From an uncultured Lachnospiraceae bacterium (GTDB lineage Bacteria; Bacillota; Clostridia; Lachnospirales; Lachnospiraceae), in the NCBI GenBank assembly GCA_905199445.1, contig CAJKGK010000001.1, positions 186,001-250,000 on the forward strand: a DNA stretch of 64,000 nucleotides, written 5' to 3'. Under the pieces are notes generated by a model, which worked only from the letters and a program-made list of their open reading frames with translations, did no database searches and had not been told where the DNA came from. Shown in pieces: positions 35,800 through 45,302 of this stretch (positions are counted from its first letter, which is position 1; each line of letters opens with the position of its first letter). A program made the translations under genes and the position numbers.

Positions 35800-36753
35800 T
35801 CAAAATCCGGCGATCGCTGCGGCCTGCTCCATAAGGAGGTAAAAAGCCTGGCCTTCCGGTGAAAAACCTGGATGATCAAAAGTGGGGGCACCGCACACGC
35901 CTTCAACAAAACCAAACAAATTTAATTTTTTATTGGCAGCCTGCCGCATCTGCGCTGCCGCCCTGATCCAGCAATCACCGCTCAGCCAGCCATCTGCCAG
36001 CCCACGGTAAATCGTATAGGCTGCCATCTGTGACAAATTGGTTTCAACAAAGCTTTCCGAATCATCCACCACATCATGAAATAATCCGTCATCTCTCATC
36101 CACGGCATAAGATTTTCGAGAAGCATTACAGCAAATTTTTGAATTTTTTCTCTCTGCATTTTATCCCCATTTGCCGCCAGCAGTCCAATCATTCGGGCAG
36201 ATGCCGCCAGTGCCCATCCGTTTCCGGTTCCCCAATGAGCTCTTCTCTGCCACTTTTTCGCTTTGTCATCCCACATATGTCCCATGAGTCCGGCCTCACA
36301 GTCATATAACGCATTCACATAACCCCAGAAATTTATTAATGCCTGATCCACATGACCTGCGGCAGCAAGAAAAGGCGGCAGCATATAAAGAGAATCGACC
36401 CAGAAAGACGGACTGTCCGCCAAATGATACACCACGCCGTCTTTATTCCTGGGTGCTTTATCAAGGGCCCACAAAAGGAGCTTATCATAGCCTTTTTTCA
36501 AAACAGGACTCCGGCTGTAATTACAGGCAGCCAGCAGCGGCTCCCCGACTGCACAGGGGTCTGTGGATCCATGATCATTATCCATCACAGCCGTTCTTCC
36601 ATCTTCAAGCGCTCTGTATACAGCCTCCCAGGCCATAGCCGTCACGGTTTCCATGTCCCCCATTTCATAAAAAGCCTGCATTGCACCCCCCTGTTCCCAG
36701 GAGTGACGCTGCATGGACAGCAAGGCTCTTTTCGCTTGTTCAACTCCGGTCAT
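35800..36753 (-). CDS. Glycoside hydrolase family 105-like (unsaturated uronyl hydrolase type)
   Basis: 317 aa, mostly helical as in an (alpha/alpha)6 barrel. SFWVDSLYMLPPFL and HWGTGNGWALAASARM match the GH88/GH105 pattern, where the Asp near the first motif is catalytic. Family members remove unsaturated uronic acid from rhamnogalacturonan or similar fragments. No signal peptide, so it acts inside the cell on imported oligosaccharides. Its ATG overlaps the stop of the kinase gene (ATGA). Confidence 0.75.
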   Translation of the reverse strand: MTGVEQAKRALLSMQRHSWEQGGAMQAFYEMGDMETVTAMAWEAVYRALEDGRTAVMDNDHGSTDPCAVGEPLLAACNYSRSPVLKKGYDKLLLWALDKAPRNKDGVVYHLADSPSFWVDSLYMLPPFLAAAGHVDQALINFWGYVNALYDCEAGLMGHMWDDKAKKWQRRAHWGTGNGWALAASARMIGLLAANGDKMQREKIQKFAVMLLENLMPWMRDDGLFHDVVDDSESFVETNLSQMAAYTIYRGLADGWLSGDCWIRAAAQMRQAANKKLNLFGFVEGVCGAPTFDHPGFSPEGQAFYLLMEQAAAIAGF

Positions 36754-38303
36754 ACTGGCGCTCCTTCACTGAATTTTTTTCTGTAATCTGACAACTGCTC
36801 ATATACGGGTACAAGTGCCTCATAGGCATGGTTAAAAATCTCATAAAGCTCTTGATACCTTTGCTTATATTCCTGACGGGGCAGAATTATTTTTTCAACG
36901 GGATTTATTTTTTCCGCCACTGAAAAATTCTTATAAATTCCCACACCGACACCGGCACATACCGCAGCCCCCATGCTGGTTGCTTCCTCCAAAAATTGGG
37001 GAACAACAACTTTTTTCTGCCATATATCCGAAAGAATCTGCAGCCACAATGCCCCCTGGGCACCGCCGCCAATCAGTGTCAATTCTTCAATTGGATGCTG
37101 GCTTTCCAGAGCTTCCAGAATCACTTTAAGATTAAACCCTACACCTTCCATAACTGCCCGGGTTAATTCCCCTTTTCCGGTTGTAATATTCATGCCAACC
37201 ATGGCACCTCGGGCATTGGCATTCCATCTGGGCGAGCGTTCTCCCAAAAGATAAGGCAAATAGACAAGGCCTCCGGCCCCCGGCACAGTAGCCGCTGCTG
37301 CCTGGTTTAACACCTCATAAGCACTGGTTCCCAATACCTTTCCTTGTTCGCTTTCCCATGTGCCAAGGGTATCTTTATACCAGTGATAGGAATAACCGGC
37401 AGCCTGCATTGTCCCACAGGGTGTATAAAGTTCCGGATCCAAATGAACCCAGTTAAAAGTGCGCATGGTCGGGTCATATACAGGAACACGGCTGGCCATT
37501 GAAATCCACGAAGAAGCCCCCAGCACATTATACGCCTTTCCCTCAGAAACAACACCTGCACCCACACAGGCGCAGCTGCCGTCACCGCCGCCTAAAATTA
37601 CCGGTGTACCCTCAAGTAAACCTGTCGCCTTTGCGGCTTCTTTTGTAACGGTTCCGGCCTGATGCGCGGAAGGATACAGATCCGGAAGAATATGTCTGGG
37701 AATTTCAAAGGCATCCAGCAGCGTCTGTGACCATTCCTTTCGGCTGATATCTAAAAGATTAGTTCCCGAGGCATCCGAAAAATCAGTCATCAGCTGTCCG
37801 GTCAGACAATAAACCATATAATCTTTGGCATGAACCATTTTATAACATTTTTTATAGATTTCCGGTTCGTGATTTTTAACCCATAATAATTTTGCAGCAG
37901 AATAAGAAGCGCTTAGCCGGTGGCCTGTAATCTTATATCCAAAAGCCATGCCGACCTGCTCAATCATCCAGGCCTCCTCCGCCGATGATCGGTTATCGGC
38001 CCAGATCAGCATATTTCTTAAGGGGATCCCCTCTTTATCCAAAAGAAGGCAGCCCATCATCTGTCCACTGAAAGAGACTGCAGCAATGGAGGCCGGATGA
38101 ATTCCAGATTGCCTGAGAAGCTGGCGCGTTGAACGACATACTGCATCCCACCAGTCCTGGGGATTTTGTTCAACCCACCCGGAATTCGGATAATACGTTG
38201 GATATTCACATAATACACTGGCTGCAAGCGAACCGTCCGCTTTATATAAAACGGCTTTATTACCACTGGTACCAAGATCATGGGCCAGTAAATAGGTTTC
38301 CAT
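36750..38303 (-). CDS. FGGY-family carbohydrate kinase (xylulokinase-like)
   Basis: 517 aa. DLGTSGNKAVLYKADG begins the ATP-binding fold; SFSGQMMGCLLLD and IWADNRS are the xylulokinase-type substrate motifs, and YLLGERSPRWNANARG and LIGGGAQGALWLQI are C-terminal FGGY blocks. It phosphorylates a ketose or sugar alcohol entering the cluster's pathway; D-xylulose is possible but not certain. AGGAGG lies before the ATG. Confidence 0.87.
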   Translation of the reverse strand: METYLLAHDLGTSGNKAVLYKADGSLAASVLCEYPTYYPNSGWVEQNPQDWWDAVCRSTRQLLRQSGIHPASIAAVSFSGQMMGCLLLDKEGIPLRNMLIWADNRSSAEEAWMIEQVGMAFGYKITGHRLSASYSAAKLLWVKNHEPEIYKKCYKMVHAKDYMVYCLTGQLMTDFSDASGTNLLDISRKEWSQTLLDAFEIPRHILPDLYPSAHQAGTVTKEAAKATGLLEGTPVILGGGDGSCACVGAGVVSEGKAYNVLGASSWISMASRVPVYDPTMRTFNWVHLDPELYTPCGTMQAAGYSYHWYKDTLGTWESEQGKVLGTSAYEVLNQAAAATVPGAGGLVYLPYLLGERSPRWNANARGAMVGMNITTGKGELTRAVMEGVGFNLKVILEALESQHPIEELTLIGGGAQGALWLQILSDIWQKKVVVPQFLEEATSMGAAVCAGVGVGIYKNFSVAEKINPVEKIILPRQEYKQRYQELYEIFNHAYEALVPVYEQLSDYRKKFSEGAPV

Positions 38304-38313
38304 AGATTTCCTC

Positions 38314-39309
38314 CTATACCTCAGGTATTTCCATCCAGACCAGCGTTGCCGGCATCTCGTGCTTGAGATTAACCTTATCCGGCCCGGTCACAAGATCAAA
38401 GCAGGAAGCAATAATTTTATTATCCCATACAATAGGCTCCCCTGGCTGATCCAGCCCTCCGTCGACCCCTGTACAGTCCGGACTCTGTGCAATACGTGTA
38501 ACCGTACCGTCTTTGTCTATTTTCGCAATGGCATTTGCCGAAAAATCCGCAACATATAAACAGCCTTTCTCATCAAAGAACATTCCGTCCGTGCTTTGAA
38601 GCTGGTCACGATTCTGGGCAAAAACCTTATTTTCTACAACATTTCCATCTTTATCAAAGATCAGTCTGTAAACAGCACCGTCTCCAAAATTCCCCACATA
38701 CAGATTGCCCTGGGCATCAAAAACAATGCCATCTGCACCATACTGACAATCAGGATTTTGCGTAACAAAAGTTGCCAGAATATGATCATCATCCAATGTA
38801 TTATCAATCACAACATTTTTCTCATCTAAACCAAAACGATACACACAGCTGACAAGTTTACCGTCTTCACGTTTAACCGGATGAAGGTAGCTCTGGGTTA
38901 CATACATATAATTGCCTCTGATACGGATACCGTTGGGGTGTTCCATATGTGTCGCCACTTCGATACAGTCGGAAATATTTCCGTCATCATCAACAACAAT
39001 TTTTAAAATTCTTCCTTTATATAATACATCCGGTTTTTCACTCCACCCCTGGTTATCACATAAATAAACATTCCAATCACTGTCAAAGGCAATTCCCATA
39101 TTTCTTGCCACACCGGTTTCCGGATGTACCGGCACATCAAACCATTTTTTTACATGACCATTTTTATCAATCTTTACAACGCACCCGGACAAATCATCCT
39201 GCGCATAGTTTGGACAGGATAAAACAAGATTTCCATACTGATCTACTGCCATTCCGTCCGGTGTACACACATAATCCGGAAGGACACAAAATAACTTGCT
39301 CTCTATCAT
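38314..39309 (-). CDS. SMP-30/gluconolactonase-like beta-propeller protein
   Basis: 331 aa. Repeated strands such as PDGMAVDQYGNLVLSC, GADGIVFDAQGNLYVGN and STDGMFFDEKGCLYVADF build a six-bladed propeller of the SMP-30/LRE family. Members open sugar lactones using a bound divalent metal. It lies between the kinase and the importer genes, which suggests a lactone step after oxidation by a dehydrogenase. The dehydrogenase gene that once lay just upstream is now only a remnant. Confidence 0.83.
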   Translation of the reverse strand: MIESKLFCVLPDYVCTPDGMAVDQYGNLVLSCPNYAQDDLSGCVVKIDKNGHVKKWFDVPVHPETGVARNMGIAFDSDWNVYLCDNQGWSEKPDVLYKGRILKIVVDDDGNISDCIEVATHMEHPNGIRIRGNYMYVTQSYLHPVKREDGKLVSCVYRFGLDEKNVVIDNTLDDDHILATFVTQNPDCQYGADGIVFDAQGNLYVGNFGDGAVYRLIFDKDGNVVENKVFAQNRDQLQSTDGMFFDEKGCLYVADFSANAIAKIDKDGTVTRIAQSPDCTGVDGGLDQPGEPIVWDNKIIASCFDLVTGPDKVNLKHEMPATLVWMEIPEV

Positions 39310-39324
39310 AAAATCCCCTGCTTT

Positions 39325-39462
39325 CTAGTACTTAATAACGATTTTTTTAGTGGACTGCTTACGGGCTTCAACCAGCTTAAAAGCATCCAGAATGTGTTCA
39401 AAATCAAAAACATCCGAAATAAAGTCCATGGGATTTAAGACCCCCTGATTGATCCATGCCAT
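39325..39462 (-). pseudogene. C-terminal remnant of a zinc-dependent alcohol/polyol dehydrogenase
   Basis: From 39462 to the TAG at 39325 the minus strand encodes 45 residues, MAWINQGVLNPMDFISDV then FDFEHILDAFKLVEARKQS and a final KKIVIKY. This is the standard C-terminus of medium-chain zinc dehydrogenases (sorbitol/threonine dehydrogenase-like). No N-terminal part or start with a ribosome site exists. The 3' end of the solute-binding protein gene runs into it in another frame, so a deletion removed the end of one gene and most of the other. Confidence 0.75.
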
Positions 39463-41026
39463 AATCTGACTGTGCCTGAAGTTCAGCCCTTACCTCTTCA
39501 ATACCGGCTGCCTCCATCATTTTCTTGTATTCTTCCAGACCGCTTTCTGCTTCTGTATAGCCCAGTTCCAACGGCCACCAGTACTGCTGATGTGCATTTA
39601 AACATGCAGAATACTGAGTTTCAACAGCGGAAGTATCCGGAACAAAGGAACGGTACTTCTGAGCGCCTTCGCCTTCCTTAATCTGGCTGTCCCAAGTTTC
39701 TTTAAGTGCCTCATAAGAATCCGGTGTACCTACAGAATCCAGTACAAAATCACTGTTTCTTACAGCCCACATCGAGGATGTGCCAAAATTATCCGGATCA
39801 AGCATTTTCACCTGGTTTTTATCATTAACTTCATAGGAAACGCCTTCAATACCATAGTAGAACAGATTAAATACTTCCTGATCTGTTGTCAGAAGATCCC
39901 AAACAGCCAGTGCTCTCTCCGGATTTTTAGATGTATTGGAAATAACCATGGCATCCTGCGTAAAGGATAAGTTGGAAATATCTTTGGCAAAGTTTGCATA
40001 CGTCACATTCCATTCCGGATGTTCAATTGCACTGCCGACATAGCTGTCGTTATTATGGACAAGCATCGATGCAACCCCGTTTTTGAACTTGGAAGAATCG
40101 GTATCCGAAAGGGCTGATTTAGGGAAGAATCCCTTTTCATTCCACCGAGTCATCATTTCAAGGAATTCAGGTGTCTTTTCATATTCATAATAGGTCATAA
40201 TCTTTGGATTTTCCTCAGATGGATCAATCCAGAAGAAATCATTCTGTGATCCTTTAATCGGATACATTCCATTAAAATACATAAATGCATCGTCAACCTC
40301 GGAACCCATGGAATAAATGGATAATGGCTGCATTTCCGGATAATTTTCCTTGATAATATCCATGTATTCTTCCATATCTTCGAAGTTTTCAATCTCTTTG
40401 TCAAATCCATAAGGCTCTACCAGGTCTTTTCTGTAAATCGGACCGTAAGCAGAATATGTTCTGTTTAAAGAAGGTACACAGTACGTCACACCGTCAAGCT
40501 GAGCCTGTTTTTTGGCGGTTTCTGTAGCAAGGGCATAGTTATTTGGTGCATATGTAGGCCATAACTCATCCAGTTCCATAAAGGCACCTTTCTTTGCAAG
40601 AGACGGATAATTCAGCCAGCTGGCTGCATAAGCTATATCAAATTCTTCGCCGGAGGAAAACAGCAGCGGATATTTATTTGGATAATCAGCAAAACTGATA
40701 TAGTTCACCTTCAGTGTACAGTTAAGTTTTTCCAGCAAAATTTCATTAAGCTTATCCCAGATCTGCTGCTGCCCTGCAGGTTCTGTACCAAGACAGTACA
40801 TCACAACCTCTACCTGTTCGGAAGTATCCAGTGCCGGCAGGCTTCCTGTATCCGTTCCTGTGGAGCTTTCACCGGAAGCTGACGCTGCATTTGTTTCCCC
40901 ACTGGCATCCGATGACGGTGTCCCCGTATTGCCGCCATTAGATGATCCGCTGCCCCCACAGCCTGCAAACACAGTCACTGCCATGGAAGTGGCCAATAAC
41001 AATGATAATAGTTTTTTGCTTTTCAT
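39404..41026 (-). CDS. Sugar ABC transporter solute-binding lipoprotein, altered C-terminus
   Basis: 540 aa. Lipoprotein signal with lipobox VFAGC, a Gly/Ser/Thr linker, then an extracellular binding domain of the large LplA/YtcQ-like type used with LplB and YtcP-type permeases. It delivers an oligosaccharide to the two permeases encoded upstream. After ELQAQSD the last 19 residues (YGMDQSGGLKSHGLYFGCF) are a frame-shifted reading of a dehydrogenase remnant, not native sequence; only about 10 native residues seem lost. ATG at 41026 follows GAGGA by 7 bases. Function is probably kept. Confidence 0.88.
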   Translation of the reverse strand: MKSKKLLSLLLATSMAVTVFAGCGGSGSSNGGNTGTPSSDASGETNAASASGESSTGTDTGSLPALDTSEQVEVVMYCLGTEPAGQQQIWDKLNEILLEKLNCTLKVNYISFADYPNKYPLLFSSGEEFDIAYAASWLNYPSLAKKGAFMELDELWPTYAPNNYALATETAKKQAQLDGVTYCVPSLNRTYSAYGPIYRKDLVEPYGFDKEIENFEDMEEYMDIIKENYPEMQPLSIYSMGSEVDDAFMYFNGMYPIKGSQNDFFWIDPSEENPKIMTYYEYEKTPEFLEMMTRWNEKGFFPKSALSDTDSSKFKNGVASMLVHNNDSYVGSAIEHPEWNVTYANFAKDISNLSFTQDAMVISNTSKNPERALAVWDLLTTDQEVFNLFYYGIEGVSYEVNDKNQVKMLDPDNFGTSSMWAVRNSDFVLDSVGTPDSYEALKETWDSQIKEGEGAQKYRSFVPDTSAVETQYSACLNAHQQYWWPLELGYTEAESGLEEYKKMMEAAGIEEVRAELQAQSDYGMDQSGGLKSHGLYFGCF

Positions 41027-41074
41027 AATCAATTCCTCACTTTCAAATAATTGTTTTATATAGTTTCCCCGGGA

Positions 41075-41971
41075 TCAGCCCTTCACTGATCCCACGGTAA
41101 TACCCTGTACAAAATATTTCTGCACAAACGGATATAAAAGAACAATCGGTCCTGTGGCCACAACAGCCATTGCCAGTTTCATTGTATTTGTAGGCAGACT
41201 CTCCACCTGTATACCGGCCTGTGCCGCAATGCGGGCCAACGCCTGAGCCTGATTAAGTAAATCATAAAGCATGTACTGAAGCGGATATTTCTCGGCTGAA
41301 TTGATATACAGCATGGCATTATACCAGTCATTCCAATAATGCAGCGCCATAAACAGCCCGATCGTTGCAAGCCCGGATTTCAGCAAAGGCATAATGATTT
41401 TAAGGAAAATACGAAACTCTCCGGCTCCGTCAATCTTTGCAGATTCAATCAGTGCCGTTGGAATGTTCGATACAAAACTGCGCATAATAAGCAAGTTAAA
41501 TACACTGAGCATTCCAGGGAAAATCAGCGCCAGCAGGCTATCTTTTAAATGAAGATACTGGATGAAAAAAATGTATGTACTGACCATTCCGCCGTTAAAC
41601 AGGGTTGTAAAATAGAAGAAAAAGGAAAAGAAATTCCTGTATTTAAAATCCTTGCGGCTGATCACATAAGCAGCCATGGTCAGACAAAACAGACCAATGA
41701 CCGTTCCTACAATTGTAATTAAAATTGATACCCCATAAGCACGAATAATTTTTTCAGGGAACTTAAATACTGTGGCATAAGCTTCCAGTGTAAACTGTCT
41801 GGGCAAAATACTGTACCCATGCAAAATAACTTCTTTTTCAGTGGAAAAGGACCCTGAAATCATAATAATAAAAGGTAAAAGACAGATCAGAGCAATCAAG
41901 CCCACACCGCCGTATGATAAAATATTAAATGCAACCATCGCTTTGCCGCGTTTAACTTTTCCCGATTTCAT
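41075..41971 (-). CDS. Sugar ABC transporter permease, YtcP/LplC type
   Basis: 298 aa with six membrane helices. The EAA loop is ALIESAKIDGAGEFRIFLKIIMPLLKSG, the contact site for the ATPase. It pairs with the permease encoded 15 bases upstream. No ATPase gene is in the cluster; this transporter class usually borrows a shared MsmX-type ATPase. AAGGAGG precedes the ATG. Confidence 0.93.
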   Translation of the reverse strand: MKSGKVKRGKAMVAFNILSYGGVGLIALICLLPFIIMISGSFSTEKEVILHGYSILPRQFTLEAYATVFKFPEKIIRAYGVSILITIVGTVIGLFCLTMAAYVISRKDFKYRNFFSFFFYFTTLFNGGMVSTYIFFIQYLHLKDSLLALIFPGMLSVFNLLIMRSFVSNIPTALIESAKIDGAGEFRIFLKIIMPLLKSGLATIGLFMALHYWNDWYNAMLYINSAEKYPLQYMLYDLLNQAQALARIAAQAGIQVESLPTNTMKLAMAVVATGPIVLLYPFVQKYFVQGITVGSVKG

Positions 41972-41986
41972 TTTTCAGCCACCTCC

Positions 41987-42913
41987 TTAGAACAATGCCA
42001 TGTCTTTATCAATCTTTTTAACAATCGCATTAACGACCATAATAATGATAAAGCACAAAATAGACTGATAGAATGTGGCCGCTGCTGTCATTCCCAGATT
42101 TGCACTGGTTGTAAGCGAACGGAAAACATATGTATCGATCACATCAGTTGCATTAAAGAGCTGACCGTTATTACCAACAATCTGATAGAACATCTCAAAG
42201 TCACCCCTGAGAATACGGCCCACATTCAGCAACAGCATGGTAATAATTGTTGGTTTAATTCCGGGAATCGTTATATAACGGATTCTCTGAAATATATTGG
42301 CCCCATCAATCTGTGCCGCTTCGTAGCATTCTGTATCAATGCCCGTAATTGCCGCAATGTATATCACGGAGTTATAACCGCTCCATTTCCACGCATTGAA
42401 CACACATATAATAATCGGCCATACCCATGGCATCGAATAAACATTGACTTTATCAGCGCCAAAGGTTGTTAAAATTGTATTCAACAGTCCTGTCTCGTAA
42501 TTAAAAATATTATAAACAAATGTACCTACAATAACCCATGAAATAAAATATGGGAAAAAGATCACTGACTGAGTAACTTTTTTAAACGGAATCACTTTCA
42601 TTTCCGTAATGGCTACTGCAATTAAAATAGCTAAGCCCTGGCTTGTCACCAGATTCAGTAAATTATATAAAATCGTATTTTTGGTTATCAGCCATCCGGT
42701 TCCTGATTCAAAAAGGAATCGAAAGTTTTCAAGTCCGTTCCATTCACTGCCGAAAACGCCCAGATTATACCGATAATCTTTAAAGGCAAGTACCAGACCG
42801 GACATAGGCAGGTAAGAAAAAATAATGATAATAATTGCAGCTGGCAGGATCATCAGAAACAGTGCCCGATTTTTTTTCAGTTCAGCGCCAAAATTTTTTA
42901 AACACTTTTTCAC
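41987..42913 (-). CDS. Sugar ABC transporter permease, LplB type
   Basis: 308 aa with six membrane helices and the EAA loop ECYEAAQIDGANIFQRIRYITIPGIKP. First permease of the importer. The start is a GTG with GGGGG upstream. It follows the UroD-like gene by 21 bases, so the importer and the enzymes are on one transcript. Confidence 0.93.
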   Translation of the reverse strand: MKKCLKNFGAELKKNRALFLMILPAAIIIIIFSYLPMSGLVLAFKDYRYNLGVFGSEWNGLENFRFLFESGTGWLITKNTILYNLLNLVTSQGLAILIAVAITEMKVIPFKKVTQSVIFFPYFISWVIVGTFVYNIFNYETGLLNTILTTFGADKVNVYSMPWVWPIIICVFNAWKWSGYNSVIYIAAITGIDTECYEAAQIDGANIFQRIRYITIPGIKPTIITMLLLNVGRILRGDFEMFYQIVGNNGQLFNATDVIDTYVFRSLTTSANLGMTAAATFYQSILCFIIIMVVNAIVKKIDKDMALF

Positions 42914-42934
42914 TTAGGTGCGCCCCCTTTAAAA

Positions 42935-43903
42935 TTACACACTTCTTGCAGCTTCAATTACCCATTTAATTCGTTTAGGATCAATATCATTGGGCAGACT
43001 GCAGTCAGGTCCAAGCATATAGCCTGTCTTCGTGCCCTGCTGAATCAAATTCAAGGCTTCTTCCTTGATCTGTTCTTCGGTTCCCTGATAAATCAGACCG
43101 CAGGTGCGATTATCAAAGCCGCCCCAGGCCGGACGCCCATTAAAAAATTCACGAATTTCGGAAACACTTTTCTTGTCCACAAAAGCAGCCCAGCTTACAG
43201 CTGCAGACGGATAATCTTTCCAGCTTTCCAGATGATTATGAGTGTTGGCCTCATCGGCATCCCAGCCGCAGCAGTGCAGCACATTCATGTCACTGATACT
43301 GTTGGTAAAATCCAATACCTTACGGTCACTGGGTTCTACCCATGCCTTATATTCTTCCAGCGTAAAACGAGTGACTTCTGCATTCTGAACACTGTAGAAA
43401 ATACCATCCACACCAGCTTCCAAAATCAATGCCCGGATCAGTTCAATCTCATCATTGGCAATCACATCACAGGCATACTTTACAGCTTCAGGATCGGCTT
43501 TCATACATTCCATCATTTTATCCCAGCCTACCTGAAGACGGAAAATCGAAAGCGGACAGAATAATGTATATAAAGTACAGCACTCACCATCAAGGCGTTT
43601 TACAATCGCTTTGGCCCGTTCAACCTGCTCCCGGATAAATGGACTGTTTGTTCCAATAGATTGCATATGATATAAGTCTTTAACATTTTCCAGATTCTGA
43701 AGTGTTTTTTCAGGCCATCCAAAATAACCATCACTGGATATTTTCAGTAAATCTACATCTGTATCTCTATAAAATTTTAAATGGGCCTCAACGACATCCT
43801 CGCCCCGTTCCAGCTCCGGCGAAAAATGGCGCCAGAAACATCCAGGCACATGATCAACCGGTTCATTGTGAAATGCTGCAAATACACGTTCTCTCTTATT
43901 CAT
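42935..43903 (-). CDS. Uroporphyrinogen decarboxylase-family protein (methyltransferase-like)
   Basis: 322 aa, URO-D fold. NKRERVFAAFHNEPVDHVPGCFWRHFS is the usual start of the non-haem members. The motif VLHCCG and a late GPDCSLP supply His-x-Cys and Cys, like the zinc ligands of MtaA/MtbA-type methyltransferases. Haem synthesis is unlikely in a sugar cluster. Such proteins often stand beside ABC importers in Lachnospiraceae catabolic loci; the substrate is unknown. AAGGAG precedes the ATG. Confidence 0.78.
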   Translation of the reverse strand: MNKRERVFAAFHNEPVDHVPGCFWRHFSPELERGEDVVEAHLKFYRDTDVDLLKISSDGYFGWPEKTLQNLENVKDLYHMQSIGTNSPFIREQVERAKAIVKRLDGECCTLYTLFCPLSIFRLQVGWDKMMECMKADPEAVKYACDVIANDEIELIRALILEAGVDGIFYSVQNAEVTRFTLEEYKAWVEPSDRKVLDFTNSISDMNVLHCCGWDADEANTHNHLESWKDYPSAAVSWAAFVDKKSVSEIREFFNGRPAWGGFDNRTCGLIYQGTEEQIKEEALNLIQQGTKTGYMLGPDCSLPNDIDPKRIKWVIEAARSV

Positions 43904-43928
43904 TGTTATATACTCCTTCTCCTGTTTT

Positions 43929-45275
43929 TTAATCTATTGGCAGCCCGGTTTCTATAAGTTTAAGCACAGTGTACATATAAACTTTCCAGGCCATCAAAAG
44001 CGTATCAATACATTGGGATTCATCTGGCTGATGACATTCGCCATGACCTGCAGGCAGGCCCAATACCGTTAAATCCTTAGGCAGTCCCGGGCCAAAACCT
44101 ACGGCATTGGGAACTTTTCTTGCGTAAGTACCGCCGCTCATTGTGTAAGGCTCCTGACGTTCTCCCATAACTTCTTCAAAACACTCTGTCAAATATAAAA
44201 TCCACGGATTCTTTGGATCCTCTCTGTTTGGCTTACTGTCTTCAACCAAAGTTACGCAAAGTCCAAAGTCCGATGCCTTTTCCGACAAATCCTTCACAAT
44301 AGCATCGCTGGTCATTGTAATTGGGTAACGAATGTTAACGGTTACACCCATGCATCCGTCTTCCATATACAGTCTTGTGGGCGCACAAGTCATCGCTCCG
44401 CTTGGCTCATCGCTCCGATCGATACCAAGCGCCCGTCCGTAACCATCGCTGCCAGCCACACTTAAGAAAGCGAATGCCTTTGTATCTGTTTCGGGCAGAT
44501 CCATTTGTTCAAAACAGCTGCCCAGCTTATGAAAAGCATTTTCCAGTCCATCTGGATAAGCCGAATGGCCTCCGATGCCTTCGAATGTCATCTTTTCTCC
44601 GTCAACCACCGCAGAAGCATGGGCAGGGATGGCATTATCCGCTTCGCCGCCTTCAAGTAAAGTTATCCGTTTGGATAATGGTGCGGATTTAAGCTTCACT
44701 TTAAGGAATCCTTTTTCCCCGTAACACACAGGGAAACCACAGTCCGGTACAAAAGAGCAGGTTGGCGCTTTTTCCATTTTCAAATACTCTGCCACATCTT
44801 CCATGCCGCTTTCTTCCTGGCATCCATAAATCAGGCGAATTTCAAATCCAGGGTCAATGTGATGTTCCTTCAAATAACGCAGTATGTATAAAGAACCAAT
44901 ATCCGGCCCCTTATTATCCTGTGTACCTCTTCCCAAAAGATAATTTTTAATCTGTTTCATTTCAAAAGGCTTGTAAATCCAGCCGTCTCCCGGAGGCACA
45001 ATGTCCAGATGTCCCCATATGCCCAGCTGTTTTTCACCCTTTCCATAACGGATACTGATGCAGTGCCATTGGTGATTCTCCCATTCAAAACCATATCGGT
45101 CGGCAAGGCGGCTCATCTGCACAATAGCCTTTGCCAGATTTTCTCCGTAAGGATATCCGCCCTGTCCTTTCTCAACAACTGTTGGAATTGCCACCATAGA
45201 TGCAATATCTTCAAACATTTCTTCTTTATGGGCCTCAAGCCATAGATCAAAATCTTTTAAAATACGAATATCCAT
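43929..45275 (-). CDS. M20 family dipeptidase (Sapep/PepV-like)
   Basis: 448 aa. Metal ligands lie in IWGHLDIVPPGDGW, LGRGTQDNKGP and YGCQEESGMED, with a late HGECHQPDE. This fits the Sapep/PepV dipeptidase branch, which cuts dipeptides in the cytoplasm. ATG at 45275 follows GGGGG by 8 bases. It lies in the operon between the UroD-like and the cysteine desulfidase-like genes, so its substrate may be a special peptide or an N-acyl sugar or amino acid rather than general dipeptides. Confidence 0.85.
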   Translation of the reverse strand: MDIRILKDFDLWLEAHKEEMFEDIASMVAIPTVVEKGQGGYPYGENLAKAIVQMSRLADRYGFEWENHQWHCISIRYGKGEKQLGIWGHLDIVPPGDGWIYKPFEMKQIKNYLLGRGTQDNKGPDIGSLYILRYLKEHHIDPGFEIRLIYGCQEESGMEDVAEYLKMEKAPTCSFVPDCGFPVCYGEKGFLKVKLKSAPLSKRITLLEGGEADNAIPAHASAVVDGEKMTFEGIGGHSAYPDGLENAFHKLGSCFEQMDLPETDTKAFAFLSVAGSDGYGRALGIDRSDEPSGAMTCAPTRLYMEDGCMGVTVNIRYPITMTSDAIVKDLSEKASDFGLCVTLVEDSKPNREDPKNPWILYLTECFEEVMGERQEPYTMSGGTYARKVPNAVGFGPGLPKDLTVLGLPAGHGECHQPDESQCIDTLLMAWKVYMYTVLKLIETGLPID

Positions 45276-45302
45276 TTTTTCATCCCCCATAAATTACTGT
45301 TT

